Below the pieces are notes generated by a model. It saw only the letters and a list, made by a program, of their open reading frames with translations. It was not told where the DNA came from and searched no databases. Positions 16,885 to 26,214 of a stretch of DNA of 57,088 nt are shown here, in pieces. The position numbers and the translations under genes are program-made. Numbering within the stretch: position 1 is the stretch's first letter; every line of letters begins with the position of its first letter. The DNA comes from Actinomycetota bacterium (GTDB lineage: Bacteria > Actinomycetota > Actinomycetes > Nanopelagicales > Nanopelagicaceae): assembly GCA_009698675.1 (NCBI GenBank), contig WLPT01000009.1, positions 1 through 57,088 on the forward strand. Reading direction: 5' to 3'.

Positions 16885-18225
16885 TTAAAGTGAGGCAAAG
16901 CCCTCTTCAAGCACAGTGAGCGCATCTTTGAGTAATTCATCGGTTATTACCAATGGAGGTAAGAAGCGAATGACATTTGAATAAGTGCCAGCAGTCAGGA
17001 CCAAGACGCCCTTGCTCTGACAGAATTTAACAACTGCGTTCATCGCTGCAGTATTTGCAATCTTAGTGCCGGCCTCAACTAACTCAATCGCCTGCATCGC
17101 ACCACGACCACGAACTTCGCCAATGATTGGATACTTCTTCGCCAATGCGCGAAGTGAGTCTCCCAATATCTCCCCGATATGTTGGGCGCGTGCAACGAGG
17201 TTCTCGGCCTCCATCGTCTCAAGTGCGCCAAGGGCGGCCGCACATGCGATTGGGTTTCCACCAAATGTTCCACCGAGTCCTGCGGCATGAACCGAGTCCA
17301 TGATCTCTGCACGCCCTGTTATGCCTGCAAGTGGTAATCCGCCCGCAATTCCCTTAGCTGTAACAACAATATCTGGAACTATATTTTCCTCTTCAACGGC
17401 GAACATGTGACCCGTACGTGCAAAGCCGGTCTGAACTTCGTCGGCGATAAATACGATGCCATTGTCAGCTGAATACTTGGCCAGCGCCGGCATAAAGCCC
17501 TTCGGCGGAACAATGAATCCGCCCTCACCTTGAATAGGTTCAATTAATATCGCAGCAACGTTATGTGCACCGATCTCTTTTTCAATCTTGTGCGTAACCA
17601 TCTCAATTGCATCTTCAGAAATCGTTGCTTGATTTCCCACCCAATGGAATGAATAAGGCATCGGTACACGATAAATCTCTGGAGCAAATGGACCAAAGCC
17701 CTCTTTGTATGGCATGTTCTTGGCAGTTAGGGCCATCGTTAAATTAGTACGACCGTGATAGCTGTGTTCGAAGACAACAATGGCTGGACGCTTGGTGTAG
17801 TGGCGGGCAATCTTTACCGCGTTCTCAACGGCCTCAGCACCTGAGTTAACGAGCAGTGACTTCTTCTTGTGCGTTCCAGGCGTCATTGAATTTAGTTTTT
17901 CACAGACTTCGATGTAGTTCATATAAGGAGCTACTGTGAAACAGGTGTGTGTAAATGCCTGCACCTGTTCAATCACTCGATCAACTACGCGAGAGGCCGA
18001 GTTACCGACACTGACTACCCCGATGCCAGAACCGAGATCGATAATCTGATTGCCATCGATGTCGAGCAAAATCGCATCACTTGCGCGCTCGATGATGACT
18101 GGAATCGCCATGCCCAATCCCCCAGATGTCGCCTCACTTCGACGCTTAAGCGCCTCAATTGATTTTGGTCCCGGAATTGCAGTGACCAGACGACGTTCTT
18201 GGGCAAGGGTTGCGAGTGTATTCAT
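16885..18225 (-). CDS. gabT: 4-aminobutyrate aminotransferase
   Basis: 446 residues, class III PLP aminotransferase. 'SGAEAVENAVKIARHYTKRPAIVVFEHSYHGRTNLTMALT' and 'LIEPIQGEGGFIVPPKGF' are typical of GabT. The PLP Lys is in VVTAKGIAGGLPL (about residue 290) and 'IADEVQTGFARTG' precedes it. It moves the amino group from GABA to 2-oxoglutarate, giving succinic semialdehyde and glutamate. The start has TAGACT 6 nt upstream (leaderless). No succinic semialdehyde dehydrogenase is in the window. The decarboxylase diverges from it. Confidence 0.9.
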   Translation of the reverse strand: MNTLATLAQERRLVTAIPGPKSIEALKRRSEATSGGLGMAIPVIIERASDAILLDIDGNQIIDLGSGIGVVSVGNSASRVVDRVIEQVQAFTHTCFTVAPYMNYIEVCEKLNSMTPGTHKKKSLLVNSGAEAVENAVKIARHYTKRPAIVVFEHSYHGRTNLTMALTAKNMPYKEGFGPFAPEIYRVPMPYSFHWVGNQATISEDAIEMVTHKIEKEIGAHNVAAILIEPIQGEGGFIVPPKGFMPALAKYSADNGIVFIADEVQTGFARTGHMFAVEEENIVPDIVVTAKGIAGGLPLAGITGRAEIMDSVHAAGLGGTFGGNPIACAAALGALETMEAENLVARAQHIGEILGDSLRALAKKYPIIGEVRGRGAMQAIELVEAGTKIANTAAMNAVVKFCQSKGVLVLTAGTYSNVIRFLPPLVITDELLKDALTVLEEGFASL

Positions 18226-18281
18226 GGTTAAAGTCTAAGGCCTTATTTCTCTTGAGCGCTCCTAGAAGTTAGGCTTACGCC

Positions 18282-19715
18282 ATGAGTTCACTGAGAGATT
18301 CGGCACCGTTGCTCGACGCCTATCTCTCCTACTTCGAAGTAAAGCGCCACCCATTCACGATACCTGGACATAAGCAGAGAGCATCTCGCTTAGATGCCGG
18401 CCTTGGCTTAGTCGTTGATAGCGATACACCTTTATATGGCGGCCTGGATGAAATTAAATTAACTAACCAGGTATTAAAGAGGGCGCAGCTCCTAGCTGCC
18501 ACGTTATGGGGCGCCGACTATGCGCGCTTTTCAACTGGTGGGTCAACGCATGCAAACCAAGCCATCATCTTGGCACTTGGAAAACCAGGTGACAAAGTCG
18601 CCCTATCTCGCACGGCACATCGTTCGGTGTTGAGCGCCCTTGTCTTAGCCGGCCTTGAACCAATCTGGTTAACACCTGAGATTGATGCCGCTACTGGCGT
18701 TCCGATTGGGATCGCGGTTGGTGAGTTCGAAAAGATTCTCGATCAAGGGCCTATTGCGCTGCTCTTAACCGAACCTGGCTACCTAGGAACTATGTCAGAT
18801 CTTCCTGCATTAATTGAGGCAGCCCATGCCCATTCAATTCCTGTGATAGTTGATGCCGCATGGGGCGCACACTTTGGTTTTTCAAGGCACGTTCCTGCGC
18901 ACTGTTTAGCTTATGGCGCAGATGCCCTCATAACAAGCACGCATAAAGCCCTGCCTGGATACAGCGCCTCGGCATTGCTAATTGCTCAAGGAAGATACTT
19001 AAACTTTGATCGCATCGAACAGAGCTTTGAAACTACTCATACAACATCTCCTGCCGGTGCCCCTTTGGCATCTATCGATGGCTGCCGTGCACTCTTGCAA
19101 ACTCGAGGCGAAGAGCTAATTTCCGAACTTGTTAGAAATATTGATGCATTCAAAAGTGCAGTTCAGTCACACTTTGACCTACCTATCTTCTTAAATACAA
19201 GTGATTTCCCCGCCGGACGTTTTGACCCTACAAAGATTGTTCTTCGCGCAAATCAATTAGGCGCATCGGGCATTGAGATTGAAAAAGTGCTACAGACTCA
19301 ATTCATTCGCGTGGAAATGGCCGATAGTGACACAGTGGTTTTCTTGGCAACGTTGGCAGATTCGAAAGAGGATTTCGATGAGCTCGCACGAATGTTGATT
19401 CCGACTTTAAAAGCACAAGAAAAGACTCCTCGCCCAACTGCAACATCGCTTAGCTGGTCGGTTGTTCCAACGGTTGCAATCTCAATGCGTGATGCCTATT
19501 TTGCAGAAACCCAGATGCTCCTCGCCGAAAATGCCGTTGGGCATATCTCTGCCGATTTAATAGCGCCCTATCCCCCAGGCGTGGCCGTTGTGGCACCAGG
19601 AGAAGTATTAACAAAGACCATACTCGAAGGTTTATCGGCGACAAAGGCCGCTGGTGTGCGAATTGCCTACGCAACCGATCCGAACCTGGCTTCCTACAGA
19701 GTTGTTAAGCCTTAG
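18282..19715 (+). CDS. Orn/Lys/Arg decarboxylase family, short form
   Basis: 477 residues, the Bacillus SpeA/YaaO-like fold-type I decarboxylase without the N-terminal wing domain of the E. coli enzymes. 'PFTIPGHKQ' at the N-terminus and the PLP Lys in TSTHKALPG (about residue 222) after VDAAWGAHFG are diagnostic. The C-terminal segment 'ISADLIAPYPPGVAVVAPGE' is also conserved. It produces a polyamine precursor (agmatine, cadaverine or putrescine); sequence alone does not settle which. The start has TAGGCT 6 nt upstream. It converges with the Pot-type importer, suggesting a polyamine-related neighbourhood. Confidence 0.87.
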   Translation: MSSLRDSAPLLDAYLSYFEVKRHPFTIPGHKQRASRLDAGLGLVVDSDTPLYGGLDEIKLTNQVLKRAQLLAATLWGADYARFSTGGSTHANQAIILALGKPGDKVALSRTAHRSVLSALVLAGLEPIWLTPEIDAATGVPIGIAVGEFEKILDQGPIALLLTEPGYLGTMSDLPALIEAAHAHSIPVIVDAAWGAHFGFSRHVPAHCLAYGADALITSTHKALPGYSASALLIAQGRYLNFDRIEQSFETTHTTSPAGAPLASIDGCRALLQTRGEELISELVRNIDAFKSAVQSHFDLPIFLNTSDFPAGRFDPTKIVLRANQLGASGIEIEKVLQTQFIRVEMADSDTVVFLATLADSKEDFDELARMLIPTLKAQEKTPRPTATSLSWSVVPTVAISMRDAYFAETQMLLAENAVGHISADLIAPYPPGVAVVAPGEVLTKTILEGLSATKAAGVRIAYATDPNLASYRVVKP

Positions 19716-19716
19716 C

Positions 19717-20778
19717 TTAAGCGTCGAGTAGTACCGATGTCGCCTGAATTGTTACGACGACATTTTTACCAATTGGGTAGTCACTAGCCTCGATACTTGG
19801 CATCTCTACGTGCAAAGTATTTCCATCGCTCATAACTTTGGCAGAGATTCGAGTCAGTGGACCTAAGAAGGTCTGATTCGTCACGATGGCATTGGCCGGT
19901 CTATCGGTAGTTGGGCTCCCTAGGAGTAACTGCTCAGGACGTACTAGAGCGCGTCCACTGCGAGCGGTTAAACCATCAGGATTTCGCCAGCCCACTGACT
20001 GACCATAAATCTCAAGTTCATTATTTGTCGTAACTACAGCTGGCAATAAATTCATAGCACCAACAAACTTTGCAACGCTCACATTAATTGGATTTAAATA
20101 GACGGCTTGAGGAGATGCGCATTGTTCAAGGACTCCATGACGCATGACTCCGACTCGATCGGCAATTGCCATGGCCTCTTCTTGATCATGGGTTACAAAG
20201 AGAGTGGTTGTTCCAACCTCAGTTTGAATTCTCTTAATCTCATCTCGAAGTTGAGTACGGACCTGGGCATCTAGAGCAGATAGCGGCTCATCCAATAGCA
20301 GAACACTTGGTTCAATTGCTAAAGCTCGAGCTAATGCAACTCGCTGCTGTTGACCACCGGATAATTGGTGGGATAGTCGCTTTCCCGTCTCTTGAAGTCC
20401 TACAAGCTCTAAGAGTTCATTTGCGCGCGCCACCTGCTTCTCCTTGGAGATATGTCGCACCCGCATTCCATATGCGATATTTTCAAGAACGGTCATCGTT
20501 GGAAAGAGTGAGTAGGCCTGAAAAACCATACCCATATTCCGCTTATTGGCGGGGACTCCCACAATGTCCTTTCCATCAACGAGAATCTGGCCAGAGTGTT
20601 GTGTATCTAAGCCGGCAAGGATTCGAAGCGCAGTGGTTTTCCCGCAGCCGGAAGGTCCAAGCAGGGCGACGAGTTCACCTGGTGCTATATCGAGATTAAA
20701 ATTATTTAAAGCAACCACTGTGCCGTAGGTTTTAGTTACACCCTGCAGGTTCACGGATATTCCATGTTGATTGCTCAC
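19717..20778 (-). CDS. PotA-type ABC importer ATPase
   Basis: 353 residues. Walker A is GPSGCGKTT (about 40-48), the signature is [15 protein letters not shown] and Walker B is LLLDEPLSALD. The C-terminal TOBE domain (about 250-350, 'RSGRALVRPEQLLLG...GPLTRISAKV') marks the polyamine/iron/phosphonate importer group. Start GTG 20778. It is last in a four-gene minus-strand operon, SBP-permease-permease-ATPase, and ends one base from the decarboxylase stop. Confidence 0.92.
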   Translation of the reverse strand: MSNQHGISVNLQGVTKTYGTVVALNNFNLDIAPGELVALLGPSGCGKTTALRILAGLDTQHSGQILVDGKDIVGVPANKRNMGMVFQAYSLFPTMTVLENIAYGMRVRHISKEKQVARANELLELVGLQETGKRLSHQLSGGQQQRVALARALAIEPSVLLLDEPLSALDAQVRTQLRDEIKRIQTEVGTTTLFVTHDQEEAMAIADRVGVMRHGVLEQCASPQAVYLNPINVSVAKFVGAMNLLPAVVTTNNELEIYGQSVGWRNPDGLTARSGRALVRPEQLLLGSPTTDRPANAIVTNQTFLGPLTRISAKVMSDGNTLHVEMPSIEASDYPIGKNVVVTIQATSVLLDA

Positions 20779-20780
20779 GA

Positions 20781-21554
20781 CTATGCCTCCTGGTTTTGGT
20801 CTGAATGTTTACTTTTTGGTCCAACTGCTACAACGAGAACTACGAGCCATGCACCAACGAGAGAGAAGACTGAGAGAGATACAGCGCCAAGGACGTTCGA
20901 CTGAGCAACGTTGTTGATCCATGTTGGGAAAGTATCCCAATGCAAAAGAACTGCAAGCGTGAACTCACCGAGAGCAAGGGCTACCGAGAGAAATATCGCA
21001 CCATTAATCGCACTTCGAATCGAGGGCATAACTACGAGAACTAAGGTCTGACGCATTGTCGCTCCGGCAGATTTAGAGGCTTCAACGAGGGTTAACAAAG
21101 GAATCGATGAGAGCCCCACATCAAGTGCTCGATATGTATATGGCATAGTCACTATCACATAGAGAAATGAGAGCTCATAGACAGTTGACTGTAGGAAAAT
21201 TGGCATCGCCGTGGCTACTCCCATGGCATAGGAAATAACTGGAACCACAAGTGGTACTAGACAGATAAATTCAATTATCCTCTTCCACCTGGCACCGCCA
21301 AGATGCAGATAAACAATTGTTGGAACCATGAGCAGCAAAACAAGAATTGCAGTAATTGCGGCCAGACGTGCCGAAGTAAATAGATTTGCGCCAAAGCCTT
21401 CTTGCGCCAAAATCCATCGGTAGTTAGAGAGCCCGTGTGTAGTTCCTTGGTCACCTCGCAGCGAGAACTCAATAGCTGCGATCATTGGCACGACAAAGAA
21501 GGCAAATGCACATAGTAAAACTAAGTAATTTCCGGCAGAGAGACGGCGCTTCAC
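20781..21554 (-). CDS. Pot-type ABC importer permease 2
   Basis: 257 residues, about six membrane helices. The EAA loop is 'LLTLVEASKSAGATMRQTLVLVVMPSIRSAINGA'. I set the start at GTG 21554, which overlaps the upstream permease stop (GTGA) and has AAGGTGAAGAA before it. The longer frame to 21626 would add 24 residues without membrane character. It pairs with the upstream permease. Confidence 0.88.
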   Translation of the reverse strand: MKRRLSAGNYLVLLCAFAFFVVPMIAAIEFSLRGDQGTTHGLSNYRWILAQEGFGANLFTSARLAAITAILVLLLMVPTIVYLHLGGARWKRIIEFICLVPLVVPVISYAMGVATAMPIFLQSTVYELSFLYVIVTMPYTYRALDVGLSSIPLLTLVEASKSAGATMRQTLVLVVMPSIRSAINGAIFLSVALALGEFTLAVLLHWDTFPTWINNVAQSNVLGAVSLSVFSLVGAWLVVLVVAVGPKSKHSDQNQEA

Positions 21555-22459
21555 TTCTTCACCTTCGAATACCTTAAAACTAAAGCGTAGATCGTCATAA
21601 CAATTACCGATACACCGATCATGCAAACTGCGAGGGCATGGCCTAAGTGCTTCTCATTTGCAATTACATTTCCATCGACTAAGTTGCCGATCAACAGAGG
21701 CATTAGAGGTAGCGTGCCCGATGTCATTGCTCGTGCAGTTGCATAGGCCGAAAATGCATTGGCGAAGAGCAACAAGCTTGTAGATAAAAATGCGGGAAAA
21801 AGAACTGGTATTGCAATTCGTCGGAAATAAGTAAATGGAGTTCCGCCTAATGAATCGCTAGCTTCGCGCCACTCGGGCTTCATATTCTCAAGAGCAGGTG
21901 AAAAAATAAGAACCATGAGTGGGATTTGAAAGAAGCAGTAGACAAAAGTGACGCCGGCAGCTGAAAAGAGAGTAAAGGAGCCTCCATAGAGATCCCAGCC
22001 GAGGAATTTAAGTAGCTTTGTTACAAGACCTTGTGCGCCAAAACTGGCTATAAACATAAATGCCAGTGGTACGCCGCCCGTGTTTGCCAGGACTGAAGAT
22101 GTTGCTGCCACGGCGCGACGTGTGCGCTGACCAGTGCGCATAATTGAATGCGCAATGAAAGCTCCGGCAACGGCACCAATGAATGCAGAGATGACTGAGA
22201 GTCGAACCGAGACAAGGAAGGAGTGTCCATATACGCCCTGGAAACAGAGGGCAAAGTTATGCAGAGTGAAGTGTTTGTCATTATCTAAAAATGAGTCGCG
22301 AACAATAAAGGCAAGGGGAAAAGCTAAGAAGTATCCGATGAAGGCCAGGAAGGGAATCAATGGCAAAAGTGAAACCAGAGCGCCGCCTCGGCGGATGTAA
22401 GAGAGCGGACCAGCACCCTTATTCAGGGCGTTGGTCCGCTCTGCCACTACATGTGACAA
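21551..22459 (-). CDS. Pot-type ABC importer permease 1
   Basis: 302 residues with six predicted membrane helices. The EAA loop is 'MKPEWREASDSLGGTPFTYFRRIAIPVLFPAFL'. Its start is TTG 22459 with GAGG 6 nt upstream; no ATG lies near. It follows the substrate-binding protein after 10 nt and overlaps the next permease by 4 nt. Confidence 0.88.
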   Translation of the reverse strand: MSHVVAERTNALNKGAGPLSYIRRGGALVSLLPLIPFLAFIGYFLAFPLAFIVRDSFLDNDKHFTLHNFALCFQGVYGHSFLVSVRLSVISAFIGAVAGAFIAHSIMRTGQRTRRAVAATSSVLANTGGVPLAFMFIASFGAQGLVTKLLKFLGWDLYGGSFTLFSAAGVTFVYCFFQIPLMVLIFSPALENMKPEWREASDSLGGTPFTYFRRIAIPVLFPAFLSTSLLLFANAFSAYATARAMTSGTLPLMPLLIGNLVDGNVIANEKHLGHALAVCMIGVSVIVMTIYALVLRYSKVKK

Positions 22460-22469
22460 ATTGATCCTC

Positions 22470-23669
22470 TTAGATGTTTGGCCAAGAGTTTTTCAAGACA
22501 GTAAGTGCTGCCTCTTGGTTAGCAACCGATGGTGCAACAACCTTTGCCCATGAAGATGGAATTGTTACATCAGTTGGAGGGACGACATTTGTACGCTTAA
22601 CTTTCATCGCCTTCTCAGTAATTGGGTGAGCACCGCCCATGATGTAAACATTCTGTCCACCCATGATTTGACGCATAATGTATGCGCCACCGCGCTTTGT
22701 AAGTGATGTTGTAATGTCCTTAGCAAGTTTTCCGCGGACACCTGACAACATGTACTCTTCCCACAGACGTGCTGCTGCTGGGTGTGGAGCGGTTGCGTTA
22801 ATAGCCAAGATGTATGGAGTTCCTTGGATATTTACATCCGTTGGATAGACCCACTTCTGTGGCTTACCAATGGCTGCAGCTCCAGCGATTCCGCCGTGTG
22901 CGTTGTAATCCCACTGCAAGCTGATCTTGTAAGCACCAGCTGCATAGTTTGTGGCATCTGCCTTAACTGGAACGAAGATTCCTGCGCTCTTAAGAACGTG
23001 GAAGAAATCGACGCCTGCTTTAACGTTAGTAAGAGTTCCACCCTTAGCGGCGTTAACTGCAAATACGCTGATAAGTGCCTGCTGGGCAGATGTTGGATCT
23101 CCGGCGATTGCAAACATGCCCTTGTAGGCAGGATTGTTAAGTGATGCGATTGAAGTTGGAGCAGGTGTGACGCTAGCGTCATATGACATAGCTAGCTTTC
23201 CAGCATATCCACCAAACCAGTTACCGTTTGGATCCTTCCAATCAGATGGAATTGAATCCCAGGTTGTGACTTTGTAGTTTGCAAAGAGTCCAGCTGCTGA
23301 AGATACATATGAAGCTCCGATATCGACAACGTCTGGCATCTTGGCCATATTTTTTGTTGTTTGAATTGCGGCGATTTCCTGTGCTGAAGAGCCATCTGGA
23401 TTGTCGCTGACAATTTTAATTCCGAAAGCCTTTGAGAAAATGTCGATTGCATCGCCGTAATCGGCCCAATCGCGTGGAGTTGCGATTAAATTAAGTGTTC
23501 CCTCTTTTTGAGCGGCAGCAACTAAGCCATCAAGGCCGCCGAAGTCGGCTGCAGATGTGGCAGTTGATGCATTTACCGCTGCCGATGCGCTCGTTGGCAA
23601 AGTTGCGATTAAAGAAACTGCTAAAACAGTTCCTGCAACACTGGCAACAAATTTAATTTTCGTTGACAC
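22470..23669 (-). CDS. Pot-type ABC importer substrate-binding protein
   Basis: 399 residues. The signal peptide 'STKIKFVASVAGTVLAVSL' ends near TSASA-AV. The mature part is an extracellular solute-binding protein with 'EGTLNLIATPRDWADYGDAIDIFSKAFGI' and 'GVRGKLAKDI', patterns of the PotD/thiamine/iron/aminoethylphosphonate group. Ligand not determinable; polyamine is suggested only by the neighbouring decarboxylase. I chose GTG 23669 because the signal peptide begins there and GAGGG precedes it by 5 nt. The frame stays open upstream to an ATG at 23768 that also has a strong GGAGG, which would add 33 mostly polar residues (see findings). Confidence 0.85.
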   Translation of the reverse strand: MSTKIKFVASVAGTVLAVSLIATLPTSASAAVNASTATSAADFGGLDGLVAAAQKEGTLNLIATPRDWADYGDAIDIFSKAFGIKIVSDNPDGSSAQEIAAIQTTKNMAKMPDVVDIGASYVSSAAGLFANYKVTTWDSIPSDWKDPNGNWFGGYAGKLAMSYDASVTPAPTSIASLNNPAYKGMFAIAGDPTSAQQALISVFAVNAAKGGTLTNVKAGVDFFHVLKSAGIFVPVKADATNYAAGAYKISLQWDYNAHGGIAGAAAIGKPQKWVYPTDVNIQGTPYILAINATAPHPAAARLWEEYMLSGVRGKLAKDITTSLTKRGGAYIMRQIMGGQNVYIMGGAHPITEKAMKVKRTNVVPPTDVTIPSSWAKVVAPSVANQEAALTVLKNSWPNI

Positions 23670-23768
23670 GAGTTCCCTCTTTCTATTCAAACTAAATCGG
23701 GATGGAGTACCCCGATTTAGGTCCGTTCTGGGTTGAATGCAACCGCTTACGCCTTGGTAAATTACCAT
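23670..23768 (-). promoter_or_regulatory. in-frame leader with strong Shine-Dalgarno before the SBP
   Basis: ATG 23768 is preceded by GGAGG at 5-nt spacing and is in frame with the binding protein, with no stop between them. The start lies in a 13-nt palindrome TGGTAATTTACCA. Within the leader a perfect 10-bp inverted repeat (23692-23701 and 23711-23720, CTAAATCGGG/CCCGATTTAG) can form a hairpin just before the second ribosome site. This could be a translated leader with attenuation or an operator, or an alternative start. Confidence 0.45.
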
Positions 23769-23907
23769 GAATTCCTCCAAATCATGCCTATTCTTTGTGA
23801 CGATGAGATGACTTTCACGTGAATTTGAGCGCTAGTAACTAGGGCAATCTGCCGACTTCATACGGTGGCGCAGGTGCAAGCGGTGGAGAGCTTGAAAATT
23901 CGGCGTT

Positions 23908-24327
23908 TTAGTCGCTTCGAGGATGTGCTTCGACCCAGGAACGGGCTATGCTTAAAATCTGCGGTTCGGTAAGAGCCACTAAATTCTCATCTAGGGCATC
24001 GATTATCTTATGGGCGGTCTGGGGATGTTTGCGCTCTAAGTATTGAATTAGGTGCAACATCGAACTTGCTTTTCCATGTCCATGGCCGATCAATAAAATC
24101 TCAGCGGCCCCTGCAATCGAAGCGGCTATCTCTTCATAGTATGAAGCGGTTTGTGAATCTGCAGCGGCATTACTGTGCTTTGCATCGGTACGAAAATGGT
24201 GATGATTAGTTTTATCGGGTGCGAATATTCTTTCAGGCCTTTGGCCTTTCCCGATTCCCGTTGCCCAAATTCTTGTTTCATCGTGTGTAACGGTTACGAC
24301 GATGAATTTATTGGAGATGTCGGGCAT
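23908..24327 (-). CDS. baeRF/host-attachment-like hypothetical protein
   Basis: 139 residues. The order VTHDETRIWATG, a His cluster NHHHF, then EILLIGHGHGKASSMLHLIQYLERKHPQTAHKIID and a C-terminal EPQILSIARSWV resembles the bacterial eRF1-like (baeRF) single-domain proteins, a release-factor-related fold of unknown role. The match is from memory of the pattern. The start at 24327 has AAGGAG upstream, so it uses a leadered mRNA. It diverges from glutamate dehydrogenase. Confidence 0.6.
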   Translation of the reverse strand: MPDISNKFIVVTVTHDETRIWATGIGKGQRPERIFAPDKTNHHHFRTDAKHSNAAADSQTASYYEEIAASIAGAAEILLIGHGHGKASSMLHLIQYLERKHPQTAHKIIDALDENLVALTEPQILSIARSWVEAHPRSD

Positions 24328-24458
24328 ATTGAACTCCTTAGAAAACTTTCTATCTTCACAGTAGACCTATAACGAAAATAGGCGGAGGTTTTTGCTTGTG
24401 CTAGCCCTCACGTGGGAAATTACTAGCAATTTCAACCTATTTCTAATAGATTCATCAC

Positions 24459-25697
24459 ATGACAACGGAGTCAGCTTTCCAAACTGCGCGCGCGCAATTG
24501 CGCACTGCGGTAGATCAATTAGGCCTTTCAGAAAATGATTGGCAAACTCTTTCAACACCACGGCGAATTTTAGAAGTAGCCGTTCCCTTGCGACGAGATA
24601 ACGACAAGGTCGAGATGTACAAGGGATATCGAGTCCAATACTCAACAACACGCGGGCCATCTAAGGGTGGAGTTCGATTTCACCCTCAGATCGATCTCGA
24701 GGAGACGATCGCCCTAGCCATGCTAATGACGTGGAAATGCGCATTAACAAACCTGCCATTCGGTGGAGCAAAAGGTGGCATCGCAGTTGATGTTGCAACT
24801 TTATCTGATCGTGAAAACGAACGTTTGACGCGTCGATATACATCAGAGATCTTGCCAATCATTGGACCAGAGCGCGATATACCAGCCCCTGATGTTGGAA
24901 CCGATGAACGTAACATGGCATGGATGATGGACACCTACTCAGTTAATGCAGGATTTTCTGTACCTGGAGTTGTTACCGGTAAGCCGATCGTTCTAGGTGG
25001 TTCATTGGGCCGCAACTCTGCAACTGGAGATGGCGTTGCAATTTCAACTCGCGAAGCGCTACGCATGCGCGGTATTAATCCAGTTGGTGCAACGGTGGCG
25101 ATTCAAGGCTTTGGAAAAGTAGGTTACTGGGCCGCGATTGCTCTTGAAAATATGGGACTTAAAGTTGTCGCAGTAAGTGATGTTAATGGCGCAGTGATTG
25201 GCTTTAAAAATATTTCCTATCTGTGGGCTCATTTCTTAGCACATAAAAACTTAGATGCTCCAGGAACAGATCGATTGAGTAACGAAGAGCTCCTTCACTT
25301 AGATGTCGATGTATTAATTCCCGCCGCGCTCTCTGATTCAATCACCGCTCACACTGCCGGCGGGATTAAGGCCAAGATTGTGGTGGAGGGTGCAAATGCA
25401 CCGACCTCCCCCGAGGGCGATGCAATTCTCAACGAAAAAGGAGTTCTCGTTGTTCCCGATATCTTGGCTAACTCAGGAGGTGTGATCGTCTCTTACTTTG
25501 AGTGGGTTCAAGATAAGCAGAACTACGCTTGGGATGGCGATGAGGTCAAGACGAACTTGAATCGCATTTTAATGAAGGCATTTAGTGAGGTCGAAGAGAT
25601 GGCCACAGGACGTAAGGTCACCTGGCGCGAAGCTGCACATATGCTGGGAGTTGCCCGAGTCGCCGAGGCACATAAGCTACGTGGCCTATATCCATAA
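24459..25697 (+). CDS. gdhA: glutamate dehydrogenase
   Basis: 412 residues, Glu/Leu/Phe/Val dehydrogenase of the GudB/RocG size class. The substrate Lys motif PFGGAKGGI (about 99-107), 'APDVGTDERNMAWMMDTYS', the NAD-binding 'AIQGFGKVGYWAA' (about 212) and the C-terminal 'NSGGVIVSYFEWVQ' are all present. It interconverts glutamate and 2-oxoglutarate plus ammonium and could supply or consume the glutamate of the nearby GabT reaction. TAGATT is 6 nt before the ATG (leaderless). A strong terminator follows. Confidence 0.95.
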   Translation: MTTESAFQTARAQLRTAVDQLGLSENDWQTLSTPRRILEVAVPLRRDNDKVEMYKGYRVQYSTTRGPSKGGVRFHPQIDLEETIALAMLMTWKCALTNLPFGGAKGGIAVDVATLSDRENERLTRRYTSEILPIIGPERDIPAPDVGTDERNMAWMMDTYSVNAGFSVPGVVTGKPIVLGGSLGRNSATGDGVAISTREALRMRGINPVGATVAIQGFGKVGYWAAIALENMGLKVVAVSDVNGAVIGFKNISYLWAHFLAHKNLDAPGTDRLSNEELLHLDVDVLIPAALSDSITAHTAGGIKAKIVVEGANAPTSPEGDAILNEKGVLVVPDILANSGGVIVSYFEWVQDKQNYAWDGDEVKTNLNRILMKAFSEVEEMATGRKVTWREAAHMLGVARVAEAHKLRGLYP

Positions 25698-25709
25698 ACT
25701 TTCTACAAT

Positions 25710-25748
25710 AAAAAAGTCGGGCGTGAGAATCTCACGCCCGACTTTTTT
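25710..25748. terminator. bidirectional terminator between gdhA and hup
   Basis: A perfect 18-bp stem (25710-25727 with 25731-25748), GC-rich for 12 bp, with a 3-nt loop and A/T-run flanks on both sides. It serves the convergent gdhA (ends 25697) and HU (ends 25761) genes. Confidence 0.95.
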
Positions 25749-25760
25749 ATTAATTTGTGA

Positions 25761-26033
25761 TTAAGCAACTGCCTTCTTGAGCTTAGTTCCAGCGCTTACC
25801 TTCACACCTGTGCGTGCAGGAATCTGCAGAACTGCACCAGTTTGTGGGTTACGCCCTGAACGTGCAGCACGGGCAACTGCTTCGATTGAGATAAAGCCAG
25901 GAAGTACGAGCTTCTCCTTGCTCTGGAGCATTGAGATAGCCAGTGCTTCTAGAGCATCGAGCATGGCTGAGACAGCGCTTTCGCTCTGCTTTGAATCTGC
26001 GGCTAACTTTGCAACGATCTCTTTTTTATTCAT
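25761..26033 (-). CDS. hup: HU family DNA-binding protein
   Basis: 90 residues, the full HU/IHF fold: two N-terminal helices ('MNKKEIVAKLAADSKQSESAVSAMLDALEAL'), the 'LPGFISIEAVARAARSGRNPQTGAVLQIPA' arm with the RNP tip, and C-terminal helix 'KVSAGTKLKKAVA'. It bends and compacts DNA. It lacks the long Lys-rich tail of mycobacterial HupB, although a Lys/Ala tail belongs to another gene at the window start. GGAGAGA lies upstream of the ATG, consistent with high expression. Confidence 0.95.
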   Translation of the reverse strand: MNKKEIVAKLAADSKQSESAVSAMLDALEALAISMLQSKEKLVLPGFISIEAVARAARSGRNPQTGAVLQIPARTGVKVSAGTKLKKAVA

Positions 26034-26214
26034 TGTAATCTCTCCAGTACTGGGTTGACGTTAATAGGGTGAATCCTGCCAGCAAAGCCCCCTGAATCAG
26101 GCTAAACCACGCTAGTTCGCGGATAATTTCCCGCTATTTGAGGTAATTCTGGGTAAATTCTTGGCTATTTTCATCTAAGGAGGGATTTTTGCAGCCACTA
26201 GCTAAACTGTTTAA

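Noticed and set aside
23692..23720. Inverted repeat as a transcription terminator
   Set aside because: There is no T-run after the stem on the minus strand and it lies inside the leader of an expressed operon, so operator or attenuator is more likely.
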